Positions 11,772 to 24,562 of a DNA stretch of 64,000 bases are shown here, piece by piece. How positions within the stretch are numbered: position 1 is the stretch's first letter; each line of letters opens with the position of its first letter. The DNA is taken from positions 1,674,001-1,738,000 of the forward strand of contig NC_087096.1 of assembly GCF_963855985.1 (NCBI RefSeq), written 5' to 3'. The notes beneath the pieces were generated by a model. The model searched no databases, was not told the DNA's origin, and was given only the letters and a program-made list of their open reading frames with translations. This DNA is from Ostrinia nubilalis (lineage: Eukaryota > Arthropoda > Insecta > Lepidoptera > Crambidae). Position numbers and translations under genes: made by a program.

Positions 11772-12119
11772 AACTCTTTTTAGATGCATCAATTACAATA
11801 AATTAATTTTCTGTATTCCTCTTTACGGAACTTATAAACACGTCCCAATCTTCTGAATAACGGCTTTCATCATACTACACTTTTGCCAAATCAATTTAAT
11901 TTTCCATTATCCGGTTTATTTATTCAGTCGTCTGTCTATGGATGCTGGTAACTGCTACCAAATTTCCGCACCCATCGAATCGTACCATGTAAACCGTCGT
12001 ACGTATCGAAAGCGCTGCGCGGGCGCCGACGGTGAAAGTGGCATTGCACTTGAAAGGGAAAGGCGATCAGTGCAGCGGACATACATAATGTTTACCTCAC
12101 ACTGTCAGGTTCAACCACC

Positions 12120-12525
12120 GGCGGCTAAGGTGAGGCTTCCAGCGACTTGGCCCACTTTTAGCTTGGTCCACGGGCCAAGTTGCCGGATTGAATTTTTAAA
12201 ATATTTTTCCTTGAACAAGAGTCCACCTGCAATGTATTCTTAATAAATAAAAACATTTCTTTTTGCAAATAGGCTTTTAAAAAGCACTTTTACACGTCCC
12301 AGTATTCACCCTACCCATGGGCCAGTGCTGAGAAGAAGCAGCGCAAGAAACTCAGTCACTAAATATTGTCAGCTAAATTAAACACCAAATCAACAAAAAT
12401 CTACTCTAGAATCTTAGAGTGGGCTCAGTTGCCGGAAGAAAAATTTTTAAAAAACTCAATCAGGTGACTTGGCCCGTGGACCAAGCTAAAAGTGGGTCAA
12501 GTCGCTGGAAGACTCCCACCGACGT
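12120..12525. mobile_element. Foldback element with ~65-bp arms
   Basis: CTTCCAGCGACTTGGCCCAC at about 12138 onward, with AGCTTGGTCCACGGGCCAAG, is repeated in reverse complement at about 12450-12512. The arms are very similar. The loop contains a LINE fragment at 12285-12372. Target duplications were not resolved. Confidence 0.65.
12285..12372 (-). repeat. LINE fragment of the 'GTGCTGAGAAGAA' family
   Basis: ACACGTCCCAGTATTCACCC followed by GGGCCAGTGCTGAGAAGAAG and AAACTCAGTCAC matches the copies listed at 5605, 31335 and 32763. It lies in the loop of the surrounding foldback element, so the foldback structure either captured it or was invaded by it. Confidence 0.5.
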
Positions 12526-12856
12526 CCGAAGGTTTTGAGTGAACTTTCGATGTTATTAGTGATGATTGATCGGGTGTTACAGTCACGTTTTACTATAAAA
12601 TATTTTTTTATACTTTTCTTTATTGATATTCGTGACTTGGAATGGAGGATGCGTGAGGGTTTATCAAAGAAAGTACTAAATAAACCGCGATTCTATCAAT
12701 TTAGAACTTTGGCCAACCTAAAATGTTTTAGCTATTCTGAAAATTCTGAAATAGGCTCCTATTTATACTAACATGTAGGTACTATGAAAATATCGAGTAC
12801 CTATGTGACTTGAGCAATTATAGGCTTTTAAGACTAAAAGTCTAAATCTATACTTC

Positions 12857-13074
12857 TATACTAATATTGTAAGTGCAAAAGTAACTCTGTCTGTCTGTCT
12901 TGCTTTCACACCTAAGCTACTGAACCGATTTTGATGGGCATAGAGATAGTTTGAGACCCGGGAAAGGACATAGGATACTTTTTATCCCGGTTTTTGATAC
13001 AGGGACGCGCGCGATTAAGTTTTTCTGTGACAGACAAAATTACACGCGGGCGAAGCCGCGGGCGGAAAGCTAGT
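12857..13074 (+). mobile_element. Non-autonomous Helitron-like element
   Basis: It starts in CTATACTAATATTG, contains the TCTGTCTGTCTG stretch and the phrase CTGAACCGATTTTGATGG, and ends with a GC hairpin (CGCGGGCGAAGCCGCG) followed closely by CTAG and T. A hairpin just before CTAG and insertion next to a T are Helitron hallmarks. There is no helicase. Relatives in the opposite orientation are at 40940-41130 and 50531-50698. Confidence 0.75.
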
Positions 13075-15110
13075 CTTAATAATAAATCTTATTCCATCTC
13101 ATTATCATTTAATTTCTAGTGATCAAGGTGATACTTACCTCGGATATCTAAAACCTAGTGGAAACTCGATTTTTAACTCAGCAACTCTATAAAGCTTAGA
13201 ACAGCATCACATTAAACGAGTAGCAAGCACGGATGGAAGGATGTGTCTTCAAGGCGGTTCGATACCGGTATTAGAACTGGACACATACTTTACTATTTCA
13301 AACTTAGCGAGTTTCACATGTGCAGTCGTATTACTTACATTTGAATCGATGCCGCGGACAGTCAATAATAATAGGAACTGCCACAGCCACACTATTTATG
13401 ACAAAAATAATATTTACCTATCAGTATCATTTTGATTGAAATTCTTTGAAATTTATTTTCACATTCCTATTGAATACCCACTACTGATTATGTTTAATTT
13501 GTGGCCACTCAAGGAATAAGAGGTACACTAGTTTCAGTAATGGGAACGAGGGAAAATTTTACTCAAGTTGTGTTTTTTTAAACAAAATCTACATATTTAT
13601 TACAACTGCCCGGGGCTTATTAAAAAACCTTCCTAGCGATAAGATCGCACAAAATGTGACTAACTTTTTTATGGTATGCAATAAAGATCTTATCCAATTT
13701 AAAGTGCAGTAGAAAATGAACTTCTGAGTATTATGACATAAAAAGAGGTGTTAAATGCTTCTAGTTTTACGATTGCAGCCGCATTTTATCTGAGAGCATC
13801 TAATCTAGCTACCTTACCGAGACTAACGGTAGCAGATCGTATCCATATACGACTATAGTGTAGTGGTATAATATGTTTTTGCGTAGAGACCGGTTGCAAT
13901 ACTTGTAATGTCTCCATCTGCTTTCTAGAGACGCGCGCGCAGCTTTCGATTCCACATTGTAATTTATTATTTGTGGAAGGAACGCGACTCTATAATTTAT
14001 GTTTTCCTTTTTTGCTAAAACTGATCATAGAGTACCTTGCGGATTTTTTATACTATCGATTTACTTTGGAAAGCACATAGAGGATCTTTTGAGTCATGAT
14101 GTCAGAGGCTATGGTGACTAGTGATCTCAGCTATTAACTACGAAACCAATGTGAAAGAGGTAGAGAATTATCATCAAAAGTTCATGAAGTTTCTCAAATT
14201 TAAAATATGGTTATTTCAAATTGAAATATTTATTTGTACAATTTTGGGTAAACATACTGGTCTTAAAACTAATATAAGTATGAATTTCTGTAAATTCATA
14301 CTTACAGGAGTGCCTGTGTACCTACATTCAAACCCATAGTAGGTAGTTCATAGTGTAAAATGCAGGATTTGGGACTTGACTGAGTTTTAAAACAGATTAA
14401 AGTAACTTGGCATTGAGAATAAATGAATTTAAACCACAAAATCAAGAGCCCTCTTAAATGAAAACAATGCCAAAACATTAATTAATAGATAAAGTATGTG
14501 GATACCACAATCGTAAATAGATTACAGGTATGAATATACTACAATAGTGGGAATATTATTTAATCCTTGGATAATTGTGCATATTATGTATTGTTAATTG
14601 ATGTAAGAAACTGGGTTAGGGGCTTTGTTTTTGGTGTGGGAGCTAGCGAGAGGAGCAGATGTGCTAGTAGGTCCATGAAGGTTGTAGTTTATAATCAAAA
14701 GGCCTCCAGAAGTCCAGACACAGTAAAGATAACGTCAATATTACTGCCATTCCTTCCTTCGGTAGTGACATCTAAATCTCCTCACATACAAATAGCTTTG
14801 TCGCACTGAAAGTGTCATTCCTTCATTCCAACCACCACACAGTGTATGGTTGCTGATGGTGTCTGGTCCGCTGATCACATATCGTGAATAATAAGACTAT
14901 GTAATTAAAGATTGTCATTAGTTATGTGCACATTTTCTTGATGCACTTTGAAGCAAATTTTGAATTTGTATTTATTGTAACCAGCGCACACGCTATAATT
15001 CATTTTTTTAACACCTTGTCAAGTAGTGAAGTTTTTGTAGTCATTTCGTATTTTTGTTTCATTTGATATAGAAATGTTCCTAAGTGTCATGATTATTGAC
15101 GATATAACTA
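13075..15110. other. No gene seen; unique AT-rich DNA
   Basis: Short ORFs here (for example 13241-13435, 14121-14339, 14567-14809) have no splice-site context, no recognisable motif and AT-driven codon use. Nothing repeated elsewhere in the window was noticed. Confidence 0.6.
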
Positions 15111-15224
15111 CTTAGGCTGAGTTGCACCACCTAACTTTGATCGTAACTATAACGATAACCGTTGTTTTTTGTATGGAATTTGACAGATTTTTGACGTTTG
15201 TCAAAGTTAAAGTAAGATGGTGCT
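15111..15224. mobile_element. MITE, 'GCTGAGTTGCACCA' family, right end lost
   Basis: It begins TTAGGCTGAGTTGCACCACC and contains the family words TTTTTTGTATGGAATTTGAC and TTGACGTTTGTCAAAG. The right terminus stops at GATGGTGC and lacks the expected AACTCAGCC. It is one of about seven copies in the window. The best copies are at 36747 and 54449. Confidence 0.75.
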
Positions 15225-17814
15225 TAAAAATTAAAACTGTGGCTTCTTGTATACAATAGGTGCTATTTTTAAACAAAAATGTATGACGACGTACCTACTG
15301 TTGACTCTAAAATTGGAGTCGCATTGTCCAATTTCATTGCCATCTTATGCAACTTGACATTGGCGCCAACGTGTGATGTGTATCAAGTAAAGTACAGCAT
15401 ATCGTATTCGTATTCGTGCACTGTCACAGTCGTTAAAGTGTTAACAGAATAGGGCTGTGTTTATGTCAAAATGCGCACACGCATTAGGTTGATTGTTAAG
15501 CAATTGGCAGTTTTAAAGGTAGTAATTCTGTTCACGATTTTTTCTGTGCTCTTTGAAATACCTACTCTTAAGTAAGTGTTGGGTTCAATAAATGGATATG
15601 AGAAGAATCAATTTTATTAATTTAGTTTCAGAGATAATAAATGTACTTTTGAATAAATGACTTCCTATAAAAATACATGCAAAAGAAAAGGAATAACCAT
15701 TGAACCAGGCTAAGTTAGGAAACCGAAAAATATGCTTTGAAAGCAACAATTAAGTAGAATGCCAGTCGACTGGTTTAGAATGCCACATCATTAAGTCCTT
15801 CCTTTTTTTCCGAACTTGCCTAAAGTTGGAATTCAAAGTTGCGTTTAACAAATGAATATGTCCCACTAATTGTTACTTAACAAAAGCGATCATCAGTCAT
15901 GACATTTGACGTAGGCTGGACCTTGGGCCCGGATAAGACAGATTATCTTTGTGACAGAGAGATTTGAAGCAATTGCATGTTGAAACAGCTGTGAATGGTA
16001 AGCAGACTCGACGGTGATGTGATGAAATTAATGAGTGGCTCCTCAACAATTGCGAATTGTAAGCTGAGCTAGTGATATGGAGGATATAGGGCAGAATATA
16101 ATGCATGCATAATGCAGATGCAATATTTGCTTGCTGAGTGAATAGGAATTTTCTGGGGTACTATTGTAAAACGCATCTGCATCGAGCTGGATTGTTGTTA
16201 TCAAAACCCACTAGCTATTTTGTAACTAATTTCCTCCTTCTATAAATACTAATTACGTTTATTAGAGGCAGCCCAAATAACGTATATCACCGACGAAATC
16301 ACATCTGTGTGCCCTTTTGTAGTATAAAGTTTTCGTCATTTCCGGATTCCAATTAGTGACCTCTTACTTTATTAGTTGGGAATTTACACCACTTGACTCT
16401 GCAATAGGAACCTTTGTGTTGAGAGAGTCCAATAGACACTTCATTCTGGTCTTAAAAAAATAATAAATTTTAAATTACCTGAAAATTAAGATTTTTGGTT
16501 GCATTGTAAATGAAAAAAGTAGTTTAATTGAGTTGACGTCACTTGCTTGCATTGCCATACAAAATCGATGCGAAAGTTTCGTTTTACAGTTTTAAAAAGT
16601 ACGTCAATTGATTGGTGGTGTCAACACTTCTATTGTCTCACCACTGCACCAGGAATCAATGAAATTGCACTGCCGATTAAAACAACCAGTAAACAATACC
16701 GTCGCAACAAAACCATTACAGAGATAAGTGACGAAAATATCGCGTTACTCGGAACTAGTAACAAGGTGACGATCATTCGCAATTTATGTTGCAAACAGTG
16801 GATAACTGGGGCATTGGCTCAAATTACATCGCAAAATCTTATGTATTAGAAGAGGAATTGTCAAGAATAGTTTTGATACAATACATTATTTCATTTGTCG
16901 GATTGCGTATCTGCGCAGTGACACTTCCTAATAGTTTGCTTTAAATGGGCCCCAAATTAGAGATTGTTATAAGTGATTTAACCAGTTTTAGCTTTGTGTG
17001 TTTTTTTTGTTTGGTAAGTTTTATTGTGGCGGCACATAAAGTAGAGTTTTGACCTCAGTGGTTACTACAACCCACATGGTAGAAGAAGATTGTTTCTAAA
17101 GAAAGACAATTAGTAAGCATTACTAATGCTAGATATAAGTATCTGTAAATAGCGAATAACTTTTGTATATTTGAATACTTTTGTTTTCGCTACTAATTTT
17201 ATTATCCTTATTTTGCAGTGCTTACTTTCTTTACCGCTTACTGTAAATTTCTGTTTAGTTCAAAGTTTGACTGGGACATGGGAGATCATTTGCTTGTTAT
17301 GTGTAGTAAAGTTTTCAATCAATAAATATAACCCCTTTACCTTGTATAGAACAATACTTTTTGTCCCATCTCTCCTTCCCTCCCCTGCAACTTCTACATT
17401 TCCAAGATCTTTACATAGCTTGACGTTGTTCGTAGAGAATGCAACTCATTACTGATCAACTCCAAACCAATCATTGCAACTTTGTTCCAGACGTTAATGG
17501 GGCAAGGGTTAAGAAACACAAAAGTGTTACAGTGACATAATAATATTAGTTATCGAATCGGGCGCGTGACAAATGACATTACTCAGTGATTTCGTTGCGA
17601 ATACGTTCCGCGTGTTTAATAGGTCTCGCTCTACGGTTTATGGGTTCGGATTTGTAATATTGAACTACCGTTAATTGTGTAAAGATTTTATGGTAGCCAT
17701 AGGCGTTTGACTTAATTTGGTTCATGAGATTAATAGAGGCAGTAGCGGGATAGTTGAATCACGTGCTTTTGGGGAACGTTTAAGCTAGTTATGGTTTCTC
17801 CTGTCCCTTTAATA
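15225..17814. other. No gene seen; unique AT-rich DNA
   Basis: Small ORFs at 15897-16106, 16547-16849 and 17171-17455 lack paired splice signals and recognisable domains. No repeat shared with other parts of the window was noticed. Confidence 0.55.
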
Positions 17815-17976
17815 TTAAGAGCGCTTTCACATTAGGACGTTAGTAGCGCGACTGCAGCGCGGCAGCGGCGTTTTTATAATGTGAAGTGTCACATGTCACA
17901 TAGTATGAAATTTTCGGCAGCGCGTCTGTCGCGCGTTTGTCGCGCTGCTAAATCGCCTAAATGTATGAGCGCTCTA
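17815..17976. mobile_element. GC-rich MITE, AGAGCGC ends
   Basis: The ends TTAAGAGCGCTTTCACATTA and its imperfect complement (TGTATGAGCGCTCTAAG) enclose two blocks rich in GCGCG and GCAGCGC words. The arms pair imperfectly over about 60 bp. It is GC-richer than the flanks and non-coding. Confidence 0.6.
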
Positions 17977-18751
17977 AGTAAATTTTTAGTGACACCATTT
18001 TCGTTTTCGTAGTAGAGAGAGAACCTAAGGCAGTTTGCCGGTACTATTTACTTCTTCGGTTTGAAAGCCATTTCCTGAAAATTCTTGCTATACTTACTCG
18101 TGCAGTGACAAGAGTAACATTTTTTAACTAACTATTTTTTCGTTACATTCTATCTGAAATTCATTAATTATTTAATTAATATTAGGAACGAGAGTAAAAT
18201 TTTCGCCGACTTTTTGGGCTGTCGTTACGTTACATTTCATCTGAAATTCATTAACATAGGTCATAGATATTGTCAAATGACGACGCAAGATTATGTTGTC
18301 ATGAGGCGTAATCATAAGACCCGGATAGTGGCAAACAAACATAAGGAAAAGTTTGAAATCAAAATATTTTTAGCTCCGCGTTTTGTAAGTCAATCTTGTA
18401 ATACATAATGCTATGCATATGATTTAGCTTGGCTCATGTTCTGAAACCACTAGAGCATTAACGGGATCGTCGTATCCTCTTACGTCGAAGAACGGAAGGT
18501 GGAATATTATTTATTTTAGGTCAATCTTTATAACTCGTCATGATTGTGTAGTTTAGCTCAGATCATTTTAGAAGAATACTATTAAGGATCACTGTTGTTA
18601 TCGGTTATAACAAGTTTATAGGACTTTCAATGAAAACCAATAAATAATAATACTTAAAGGTTAGCAACGCTTACGGCTTAATTCGTGACCAAGTTTAAAC
18701 GACTAAATTTTTAAATATTTTTGCGGTAAATATTGACGGAAACACCTTTAT

Positions 18752-18893
18752 GAGGTCGTTGGTCCACCTCGTAAAGGTAGCGGGAAGGCGCTGGATGCAG
18801 GTCGCCACCAACCGGCCATTGTGGAAAACATTGGGGGAGGCCTATTTTCAGCAGTGGACGTCCTATGGCTGAAATGATGATGATGATTGACAG
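18752..18893 (+). mobile_element. LINE 3' end (QWAGH-type family)
   Basis: The stretch reads AAGGTAGCGGGAAGGCGCTG, GGATGCAGGTCGCCACCAAC, then GGGGGAGGCCTATTTTCAGC and AGTGGACGTC with an ATGATGATGATG tail. This matches the codons for the last roughly 35 residues and the 3' UTR of the copy at 62550-62990. It is 5'-truncated. Confidence 0.75.
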
Positions 18894-20826
18894 AAACGCA
18901 AGACAGTCTTCGTATTTATCCTCAATGGATTTTTGAGTTTGGTCTCAAAAATCAGTGTATAATGTTACATTATAGAATTAAGTATTATTTGTAGCTTAAC
19001 TAATTAACTGAATACGTGTAAATCTGTAATTAATACCTAATTAAGCTAGTTAGAAAGGACCGAGTTGCATTATGCAATATCATGTTCCAAAGAGACCGCA
19101 AAATTCCACACGCGAGAATAAAATTACTTCTAAATGTAATCCCAAGTGTTCGCTAATTAAATCCATATCCACTTCCTGTGGTCATAATATTTAATTACAT
19201 TGTAATAAATTGCTGTTGCGAAACGCAGGGTAGGCTAACAGGATGCTTCTCATCAGTGGACCTGTTTGAAGTAGTGACGTGAATGAGAAGGTATCGATAA
19301 ATCAAAGTAAAGATGCATTTTTGCAATTAGTGTGTTATGAAAAATCGTATTAGAAAATACAGACTTCTTAGAGTCAAGACATAATACAGGAAAGGGTCAA
19401 GTTAGGAAGAACTAATCTGGGAACTTTGAACACTGCATTTTCTGCTATAATTTTTATGGATTTCTGTTGACCATTCCATAAAAGAGGCATTCCACAAGCT
19501 ACTGTTACTGTATGCTTCTAGAGTGATTAAATCTTCTAGAGTGATTCATCTTTTATTATGTTTTACATGGCAATGACTACAAAAATGTTAATTCTAAATG
19601 TGGGGCCCTAGAGAATGAATCGGGAAAAGATTCTCCTGAATTCGACACGGAAGCAAAGTTTGTAATCACTGCTAAAGTTTTTTACTTACGTATTCACAAT
19701 AGTAATGTTTGTGAATACAGGCATTATAGTTGCTTACTCTGTCTCTACCTTATTCAGTATCTTCTTCGTCACATGAGGATTTTGTGTTCACGTTATTTGC
19801 AGTTACATTCCTTTCTCGATAAATTGAAATTATCGATATTTCGACAGCCCTTCACAACCTGGAGATACCACACCGTAAATAAGACCTGGATGCGAGCCTA
19901 GCAGGCACATTTACTTTGCTTTGAAGTCCAAATAGACGGATGCTATGTGATTAATGCTATCAACCGAAATAGACTGACATTTCAGCAGTTCTTTATAATT
20001 GTAAGAACCTGTAGGGTGCTTATTTGCTGCCCATTTGTTAGCGGATGTAGCACAATCTGTGTTATTAACCAGGTTGTTGTGAACGAGAAAAAGAAGCTAA
20101 AGCTTTTTTGCGCTTTTCGTAGAGTTTCTCGTTAACAACGAGTTTCTGTAAACAATTACTTATCGATGCCTATGGATACACATGCTTTATAAGCCATGAA
20201 GTAGGCTTTTTTATTTAGTTGTATTAATTAATGTTATTCATAATCAACTGCATCATTATTAAACTACGAGTACTTTAGTGGAGAAGTGTAAGATAAAAGC
20301 CTAATTGAATAGACTCGGAACACAATTTTTCACAATACATGCCTTTTGCTGATTTGCTTTGCTCTCTTCTAACTGCTATTAATTTGCTTAATCGTAATTA
20401 ACATCGCTCATGATTTTTTGAACTAACTACCTAACATTTAATTTTCTTTTGAATGGTGCTATACCAACCAACATGTTCAAAATGTCGTTGTACTTATTTA
20501 TAAAAATGTTTTAAATATCAACTTTTAAACGGGATTTCGAAAATTTTATTGTTGCGTATAAATTATCTCATAATTTAAATGAATACTGAATGAAGGTTAC
20601 ACGGTTTTGAAGGTTTTGCATATTTTTAGCACGAGGACTATTTTTGACTTGGATTATTATTAACTATTTTTCCATAGTATTATTTATTTCTATCCATGGT
20701 TATACATTTTTGTGTATGGTTTCGCGTACAAAAACGTATCCCCTATTTTTATCCTTTATCATCCCAGTGATAACATGGTTACCTATAAATTTTTTTTATG
20801 TTAGTTTGCGAAAGCTAACGCAATAA
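18894..20826. other. No gene seen; unique AT-rich DNA
   Basis: Only short AT-rich ORFs are present (such as 19947-20135 and 20644-20826). No repeat or gene signature was identified. Confidence 0.5.
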
Positions 20827-20857
20827 ATGTTTTTTCTTTCTTTCTTTCTTTCTTTCA
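20827..20857. repeat. (TTTC)n microsatellite
   Basis: Six or so tandem TTTC units follow GCAATAAATGTTTT, so this may be the tail of a retrotransposon whose body is no longer recognisable. Confidence 0.8.
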
Positions 20858-21124
20858 ATATTCGTTAGGTAGGTATTTAATTGAAAGCTGACTAACGACA
20901 CCATAATTGCGTCTCAAGCATTTAAAACGCGTGGTTTTAGTACCTCCGAAGTATTTTAAAGATTCCTTATTGCGACATGCGCGCACGCATCCGGGCGCAA
21001 ATTGCGATGTCAAAGTTTAAACGGTTAGGGAAATATGTTTAGTGTAGTAATAAATAACTTAGCAGGAAAACGATGTCGGACAGGGGTTTCCAAACTGTTC
21101 CGACGACCTGAGACGTCAAAATAA

Positions 21125-21233
21125 CCCCCTTACTAATAAAAAGTTACGCACTCGTTGAACAGTAGTTAAAAATGACATTTCCACACTTTAAACAATTGTT
21201 CAACCGGGCGTGTAAGTTTTATTAGTAAGGGAG
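21125..21233. mobile_element. Palindromic MITE, CCCCCTTACTAATAAAA ends, TAA duplication
   Basis: The left end CCCCCTTACTAATAAAA and right end TTTTATTAGTAAGGGAG flank internal words CGTTGAACAG and TTGTTCAAC. TAA occurs immediately outside both ends (21122-21124 and 21234-21236). A sister copy with a TTA duplication is at 35289-35398. The three-base TWA duplications suggest a PIF/Harbinger-type element. Confidence 0.8.
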
Positions 21234-22214
21234 TAAATGTAGATTTAGAGATGAGTGGTAATTTCCAAACTTAAGCTTCATTTTTCAGAAGCTATGCTCA
21301 AAACACACCCTTCTCCTAATGAGTAAAATAAGCTCTTATAATTTTCATTCTTATGATTCTTTTTTCGGTGGTTCTAATAAATATTGATCAGATGGTCTCA
21401 TCGCAAAAAAGTTCATGTCCGCGTGACAATAAACAAGTTTGGAAATTCCTGATGAAGGCAATTTCTAGTTTTATAATTTAACCGGGGTTTTCAAGCCTTT
21501 AATTACTTATAGAGTATATAAGATGTAGATTCTGATAAGGTCATCAGTTGGCTTTTTAAATTGCAAGGCTGCTTGCTGAAAACTAGTATGAAAGATACTT
21601 GTTATTAGGAAATAATCATACGAAATACAAACTTATAAAGTCGATATTAGCATATTAATTGAAATAACTAAAATAATTACCAAAAATCTGTCAAGACCGA
21701 ACGGGTTCGTACATTGAAGGTTCCCATCATACTCTTCACTTTGTCTCTGGTGTTCTACCTCATCATCTAGGTACATTACATTTGCTCCTTGAAAACCCAT
21801 TTACAGTTTTTTTATGTATTTGATATTTGAAGTCTCTATTTGTACCTATTCGTGAAAAAAGCGGTGTGCTTTTTGTCTTTTGCTGGCTAATTTTGATGTT
21901 GAAAAGTTACTAAAAATAGTAACAAAAAATAAACAAAGTTGCTCATAGCATAGCTTGAAGATTTCAATAATTGTTGTAACCGTTGATATTTGTAAATAAA
22001 TGAACAAATACTTATTAAATAATAGGTCAGCATCACACCTCTATGCAAATAATGCAATGCACAAGAACATTATCAAAATTGCTTAAATTATAGACGATAA
22101 AATCCGTAATCAAGTAGATGTGAAATATTTACATAATGCCAACGTTTAAGTAAATAATAACATTTCGTCCTTGTGATTTTGTAAAACAAGCAACATATTC
22201 TGACCCACCAGTCG

Positions 22215-22334
22215 GGCTAGGATGCGCGCCGTGATAAAATCTTATCGACGATTTTAGACGACAAATGTATGGGCCTATCGCGTAAAATCGATAAAATGGC
22301 GTGATAAAAGCTTATCACGGCGCGCATCCTAGGC
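22215..22334. mobile_element. Palindromic MITE, CTAGGATGCGCGCC ends
   Basis: CTAGGATGCGCGCCGTGATA at the left is repeated in inverted form at the right (TATCACGGCGCGCATCCTAG). The interior contains CGACAAATGTATGGGC. Partial copies are at 44240-44318, 45256-45325 and 57765-57880, the last forming a perfect hairpin. Confidence 0.8.
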
Positions 22335-22669
22335 CTACAGGAAGATCAGATTAACCTGCTGAGATCAGTATAATAAATATGGATGATAACATAATAATCC
22401 TACTTATGTGTTAATGTTTCCAAAGATCACACACACTCCAATATGATATGAATAATCAATTTATAAATACAAGTAAATGATTCCAATTTATTTTTACTGG
22501 CCTACGAGCAGGCATCACGCATTTTCAGATTCATGTAATCTTTGGTAGGATGGTTCTGTGTTTGGCAACAACACTTGAACTTTCAATACACAGTACGGGG
22601 TTAACTACATATAACACAGGAAAAGTCATAATAAAGATCGGACTAGATTTAAAAAAATTACAAGTCTAA

Positions 22670-22815
22670 CGCCCGTATTCACAAACATTACTATGAGGTC
22701 TCACAGTACGCGTGGACGCACAGGGTGACACACGAACCAATCACAGAGCTCTATTCAACGCTGTGCGTTCGATTTACTGCTTCACTTAAGCAAGCATCCT
22801 TTGTAAATACGGGCG
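22670..22815. mobile_element. MITE, CGCCCGTATTCACAAA ends, TAA duplication
   Basis: This 146-bp element has ends CGCCCGTATTCACAAA and TTTGTAAATACGGGCG and exact TAA repeats at 22667-22669 and 22816-22818. Internal words CGTGGACGCACAGGGTGACA and GCGTTCGATTTAC recur in copies at 42368-42509 and 63420-63550, both inverted relative to this one. Confidence 0.8.
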
Positions 22816-23007
22816 TAAGTGACGGACGCCAAAGCTGACAGTCCCTAATAAAGAGACGCATTTTAACCGTTCATAAAAATCTGTTGAAACAATCCAAAAG
22901 CTTCCTCGTTTTGGTTAATAATAAAAATACTCAATTGCCTGGTGGTTTCCAATTTCCAAATTCACTGACGGTGTCTAATCCCCTACTTAGTATTAAAATG
23001 TACTTAC

Positions 23008-23140
23008 TTGGAAAGCTGCTTCAGCCTGGTGGCAGCCTGCAGGGTGGCGTACCCGTAGCGGGAGAATCTGTCAGCATCCTCTGAGGGCGCGTTGAAGGCT
23101 GCCACGTATCTGGCCGGGTTGGTCTCGTCTAGCCACAGAC
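23008..23140 (-). CDS. Exon 3 of secreted-protein gene
   Basis: The acceptor TTTTTACTATCTAG and donor AA|GTAAGTAC bracket 133 nt that continue the reading frame of the exon at 23538-24562 (split codon G|GT). The encoded segment starts GLWLDETNPARYVAAFNAPS and continues with a DADRFSRYGYATLQAATRLK stretch. Third codon positions are mostly G or C, unlike exon 2 and the surroundings, which suggests stronger constraint. The exon ends two bases into a codon, so at least one further exon must exist downstream (below 23 kb). None could be identified. I do not recognise the family. Confidence 0.8.
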
Positions 23141-23537
23141 CTAGATAGTAAAAACGGAATCAGAACGTTTGTCTTAGCACCTATAAGAATAAATTGTGGA
23201 ACCAACATTTTGGCATGGAAGAGTAATAAATAATCAAAACGATTAAAATTATTCTGCATTTCGATAGAGACTATGATAAATTATTTCAGTCTTAGTGATC
23301 TTTAAAATAATCTGTGCAATATGATTGTACCATATTACATACGTGGTGAAGGGCTTTAGCTAATCCACAATGTTTTCGATAACATAAATGCTGCCAAAAA
23401 AGCTTTTTCATTTAATGTAATATTTTAACAACCCTTATTAGATAAAAGTAATTGGTGCAGTATTTTTATTTGCTGTTCCTCATTCAACTATGGATTTATT
23501 AGTTTTATGAAAGAAAGCTTTAAATATTTTAACATAC

Positions 23538-24562
23538 CCATTGAATATAGCTTCGGCTCCAATATGCTGTACAGTTCATGCATTTTCTGCATGCCGTACT
23601 CCGCTGCTTCTAAAATGTCCTTCTTCTCGCCTCTTGTCAAATTGGCATCAGGTTTATCATCATCATAGTAGTTGATATCATCATCATCATTTGTACTTTC
23701 AGCATTATAGTAATCATAGTCGTTTCCATCCACTTTCAAGTCGGTTTCCTTTATAGAGTCATTATTAATTGAAACATTAGCTCTAGTCAAATTCTCCTTA
23801 TCACAGTAAGTTACAATTATTGTGGATACGTTTTTAGTAGCAGTGAAAGAATGATTCTTAAGATGATTTCTTTCGATGATTGTAATATTATGCAGTTCTT
23901 TTGTTAAAGTACTATTAAACATAGGCATGAGTTGCTTCAAAACATCAATGATGTTATGTGATGAAGTGTTATTTGTTGTACTCGTATTATTTGGCTCAAT
24001 TGTTAATATTTCCACATAATTCACCTTTTCAGTCGTAGGATTAGGTTTTATAATTGGTCTTTTTGTAGTTTTAATTTTATTTGTAACATTAAATTTAGTT
24101 GCGTCTTTCCTTTCCTCTATGCCACTTTTGATTTGTACTGTGGTTGTAACATTATCATGTACTTTTTGTGTAAGGTTCTCACTTGTAATATTGTTTGAAT
24201 TCTTTTTAGAAACATTTAGAATAATAGCCTCATCGGTTTCTCCATTCTTACTATTACTAATATTATATTTTATTGTATTAATTGAATCGATAATTTTGTT
24301 AACTAAATCATCTTGATTAGTTATGTTACCGTTTTTCTCACTGTCAGTGAAATTAGCTATAGAATTAAGGAATATCTTAGCTCTTTCAGCGTCTTTGACG
24401 AATAGTCCACTTTTACTAGTGTTTTTTACTTTGAAAATGTCTTCAATGATTTTAGAGAATGGACAAGTAGCCATGTCATGTTCCGGAAGTGAGTTGTCAT
24501 GAGTTTCTTCAGTGCAAACACGGTCGAATAAGATGGTTATTATGACGAAGACGTATTTGTAT
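23538..24562 (-). CDS. Exon 2 of an unrecognised secreted, Asn/Thr-rich protein
   Basis: The exon is open throughout from acceptor TTTCGTTACAG to donor ATGG|GTATGTT. With the short upstream exon it gives a typical signal peptide: basic Tyr/Lys n-region, hydrophobic core VFVIITILF, then a Cys near residue 25. The following chain is rich in Asn, Thr and Ser with more than a dozen N-x-S/T sequons, as in a heavily glycosylated extracellular linker. An acidic Tyr/Asp tract (DDDDINYYDDD) lies near residues 303-313. The last 40 residues (GEKKDILEAAEYGMQKMHEL onward) look helical and better ordered. About 394 residues are visible over three exons. The role is unknown; secretion is inferred. The low-complexity middle probably evolves quickly, while the C-terminal part may be the conserved domain. 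Confidence 0.8.

Noticed and set aside
24119..24316. Plus-strand 65-codon ORF opposite exon 2
   Set aside because: It is a shadow of the long minus-strand coding exon.
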